From positions 1 to 17,367 of the forward strand of contig LWDJ01000008.1 in assembly GCA_002083435.1 (NCBI GenBank): a DNA stretch of 17,367 bases. Reading direction: 5' to 3'. Shown here piece after piece: positions 15,030 to 17,367 of the stretch (its first letter is position 1; every line of letters begins with the position of its first letter). Source of the DNA: Proteobacteria bacterium SG_bin6. Lineage in GTDB: Bacteria; Pseudomonadota; Alphaproteobacteria; Sphingomonadales; Sphingomonadaceae. A program made the position numbers and the translations under genes. Under the pieces are notes generated by a model. It ran no database searches and was not told the origin of the DNA. It was given only the letters and a program-made list of their open reading frames with translations.

Positions 15030-15790
15030 CATGTGTCTTTAGTGTGGAGCGTGCAAACCTCCACAGACGCTTCCCTTGTTACCAAGGGCACTGACTATAC
15101 CTTCATCTGAATTTTCATAAACGACAGAATGTCTTTCTGTGAATACTTCCGTTTACCGCTTCCATTCATACTGAATGCGATAGGAAGTATCTTCCGTAAT
15201 CCTTGAGTAGTGATGTGTTCATTCTTTTTCATAATGAGACACACCTCTTTCAATGCTTTGACGTCACGTTGCTTGCTTGAAAGCAGTGGGTACCGTTCAA
15301 AGTGAGGAATTACTTTTTCAAGTAAGTCATCGAGTCGACGCACTTCATATTTGATAGTGTTGTCGACTATTCCGTCGCGCATAAAGCCGCATCCAAAATA
15401 CTTTTGCATAATGAAGAGCTGTTGTGCGCGATTACGATTTTGACTCACCGAAAAACTTGGTTTTGTCTCCCACCCAACGAGGAATCGTGGGCGTTTGGTG
15501 AATGATACTGAAAAGCATCCTTCACCGTCTGCAAAACCAGAAATATACTCTGCAACGCTTCTGTTTTTCAGAGCCGGCGTGTTATGGAGGTGTCTCATAC
15601 CTATAGGGTACAGCACCTCCATCGTAGTCACCACTAACTAGTGGGGACTACAGTCGATACGGGGTCAATCCTTCATAATTACACTTAGGACGACTTCCCA
15701 CGGTATTACCCTCATTCATTTCGAATGAGGGCTCCACCGTTATGAGCCGGATTTGTTACCCTCGTCACCGAGAGCACTGGCAGTTCACCT
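15030..15790 (-). ncRNA. Group I intron in 23S rRNA at the E. coli 1951 site
   Basis: Self-splicing intron of 761 nt. The 5' exon ends CUGGU and the intron begins AGGUGAACUGCCAG. GCCAG (15781-15777) pairs with CUGGU, with a U·G at the splice site (P1). The adjacent GAACU (15786-15782) pairs with AGUUC of the 3' exon (P10). The intron ends in G (15030), followed by AAGUUCAGAC. Other parts: a 9-bp hairpin near the 5' end (15709-15731), a GACUAC (15629-15624) and UAGUC (15097-15093) pair fitting P7, a P9-like hairpin with a GUAA tetraloop (15073-15088), and another 6-bp hairpin (15044-15064). Joining the exons restores the helix GUCUG/CAGAC. Introns with LAGLIDADG genes are known at this site, for example in Coxiella. 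Confidence 0.92.
15095..15634 (-). CDS. LAGLIDADG homing endonuclease inside the 23S intron
   Basis: The product is up to 179 aa and has a single LAGLIDADG motif, YISGFADGEGCF (residues 30-41), so it should act as a homodimer of the I-CreI type. It would cut intron-less 23S genes at the insertion site and drive intron spread. Other family segments are KPSFSVSQNRNRAQQL, VRRLDDLLEKVIPHFERYPL and a C-terminal KKNEHITTQGLRKIL. The first ATG (15634) lies in the intron core; the ATG at 15598 (MRHLHNTPALKNRS, 167 aa) is closer to the usual size and perhaps the real start. The TAG stop is part of the P7 core strand. It is AT-richer than the rest of the window and belongs to the foreign-looking part of the 23S gene. 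Confidence 0.93.
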   Translation of the reverse strand: MVTTMEVLYPIGMRHLHNTPALKNRSVAEYISGFADGEGCFSVSFTKRPRFLVGWETKPSFSVSQNRNRAQQLFIMQKYFGCGFMRDGIVDNTIKYEVRRLDDLLEKVIPHFERYPLLSSKQRDVKALKEVCLIMKKNEHITTQGLRKILPIAFSMNGSGKRKYSQKDILSFMKIQMKV

Positions 15791-16645
15791 ACCAGACAAG
15801 GAATTACGCTACCTTAGGACGATTATAGTTATCGCCGACATTCACCAGGGCTTATGTAGATCAGCATGCACCTTGCGGCGCATACCCCCCACATTTGACC
15901 TTCTGGCATTGGTCAGGCGTCACCCCCTATACATCCTCTTGCGAGTTCGCAGGGAGCTGTGTTTTTGGTAAACAGTTGCCAGAGAAACTTTCGCTGCGGC
16001 CCCGCCTTGAAGGCGGGGCAGGCCTTATCCCGAAGTTACGGCCGCTTTTTTGCCGAGTTCCTTGAGGACCTCTCACTCGTTCGTCTTGGGCTACTCGCCC
16101 TGATCACCTGTGTTGGTTTGCGGTACGGATGACATGATGTTAAGCGTAGAAGTTTTTCTCGGAAGCGTGCTCCACACTCTCTCCTCTGGTTGCCCAGAAA
16201 ATTGCCGTGTCGCTTGGAGAATGCGTAGGCCGGATTTTCCTAGCCTACCTCCTCACGACCTGGACGCAAATCCAGTAATGCGCAGTGTGTACTACACTCC
16301 GTTGCTCCTTCGCCATCATGTCGAGTCATGGAATAGTAACCATGTGTCCATCGGGTGCGGCTTTCGCCATCCCCTTAGGCCCGACTAACCCGCGGTTGAT
16401 CGACAGTGCCGCGGAAACCTTGATCTTTCGACGTGCGGGGTTCTCACCCGCATTGCGGTTACTTGTGCCTGCATTCTCACTTCCAAACGCTCCAGTATGG
16501 GTCACCCCTTTACCTTCATCGCGGATTGGAACGCTCTCCTACCAATCGTGTCCGCCGGAGCGGTCACGAGTCCTCAGTGTCGGTACTATGCTTAGCCCCG
16601 ATTATCTTCGGCGCAGAAATTCTCGATGAGTGAGCTGTTACGCTT

Positions 16646-16680
<35 letters not shown>

Positions 16681-17250
16681 CACTGTCATAGAATTTCCAC
16701 CTCCTTAAGATGCACTTAGCATAGATTTAGGGACCTTAACTTGAGATCTAGGCTCTTCCCTTCTCGACCAATGGAGCTTCGCCCCCATGGTCTAACTGCC
16801 TCGTCGTACTACTCGGTATTCGGAGTTTGATAGAAGTGACGAGATTGCTCCCTGTTCACCTCTTCCAGTGCTCTACCCCCGAGGGTTAATACGAGACGCC
16901 AGCCCAAAAGCTGTTTCGGAGAGAACCAGCTATCACGAAGTTCGATTAGCTTTTCACTCCTTACCACAAGTCATCCCAAGGCGTTAAACGACCAACGGGT
17001 TCGGGCCTCCCGTGGACTTTCGTCCACGTTCACCCTGCTCATGGCAAGCTCACCTCGCTTCGGGTCATATGCATACGACTATCGCGCTTTTAACGCTCGG
17101 TTTCCCTACGACTCCGGGGGTTGACCCCTTAGTCATGCGCCACATGCATACACTCGCAGGCTCATTCTTCAATAGGCACGCCGTCGAGGTCTAGGACCTC
17201 TTCGACTCTTTGTAGATGTATGGTTTCAGATCTATTTCACTCCCCTTATC

Positions 17251-17293
<43 letters not shown>

Positions 17294-17367
17294 ATCTCTA
17301 CACGTATTTAGCCTTACCGGTTAGTTCCGGTAGCTTCATCCAAGCTATTCGTGTCTCGGATTACTCA

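Noticed and set aside
15095..15634. Recoded stop codons in the intron gene, as in some candidate phyla radiation lineages
   Set aside because: The frame is open with standard codons and ends in TAG, so there is no sign of TGA reassignment.

Overview
The window is a high-GC alphaproteobacterial chromosome fragment, most likely Sphingomonas or a close relative. The evidence is the F-type ATPase Fo order atpI-atpB-atpE-b'-b without F1 genes, the mitochondrial-type F1 assembly factor ATP12, and an rRNA operon ending 23S-5S-tRNA-fMet. From about 14.45 kb to the right edge the sequence changes character. It is a lower-GC 23S rRNA gene that does not look sphingomonad and carries a group I intron with a LAGLIDADG endonuclease gene.

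Layout. 1-3004: a radC gene on the minus strand, cut in two by a complete IS21-family element (istA, istB) with an 8-bp target duplication. 3102-6829: ydbH-ynbE-ydbL, encoding an AsmA-like intermembrane lipid-transport bridge, its outer-membrane lipoprotein partner and a periplasmic accessory protein, in overlapping or abutting frames. 6830-7180: a non-coding stretch packed with nearly perfect palindromes, including a 64-nt three-way-junction element, then the probable atp promoter and a leader hairpin. 7181-9581: the Fo operon. 9696-10037: a small exported protein of unknown function. 10202-10858: guanylate kinase (gmk). 10862-12407, minus strand: a translationally coupled cluster of a HAD phosphatase, a two-helix membrane protein and ATP12. 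12447-13799: genomic rubble, with the tail of an oxidoreductase gene, an IS3-family left end with a broken orfA, and a large serine recombinase lacking its catalytic domain whose frame runs into the 3' end of tRNA-fMet. 13756-17367, minus strand: tRNA-fMet, 5S rRNA and a 23S rRNA gene that continues past the window edge.

Two observations stand out. First, the 23S gene carries a group I intron at the site equivalent to E. coli 1951. The guide sequence can be read directly: GAACU pairs with the 3' exon and GCCAG with the 5' exon, with a U·G at the splice site. The endonuclease ORF is interlocked with the catalytic core. Second, the 23S gene appears to be a mosaic: its last ~350 nt match the sphingomonad operon, while the rest looks like a distant bacterium, possibly candidate phyla radiation (Patescibacteria). 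The switch falls inside a nearly universal rRNA block. A metagenome assembly chimera is the simplest explanation, so the intron should probably not be credited to the Sphingomonas host.

Functionally, the intact core is an envelope module (YdbH/YnbE/YdbL) next to an energy module (Fo subunits, with the F1 assembly factor ATP12 nearby). Mobile-element damage flanks it on both sides: IS21 in radC on the left, and IS3, recombinase and tRNA debris on the right.
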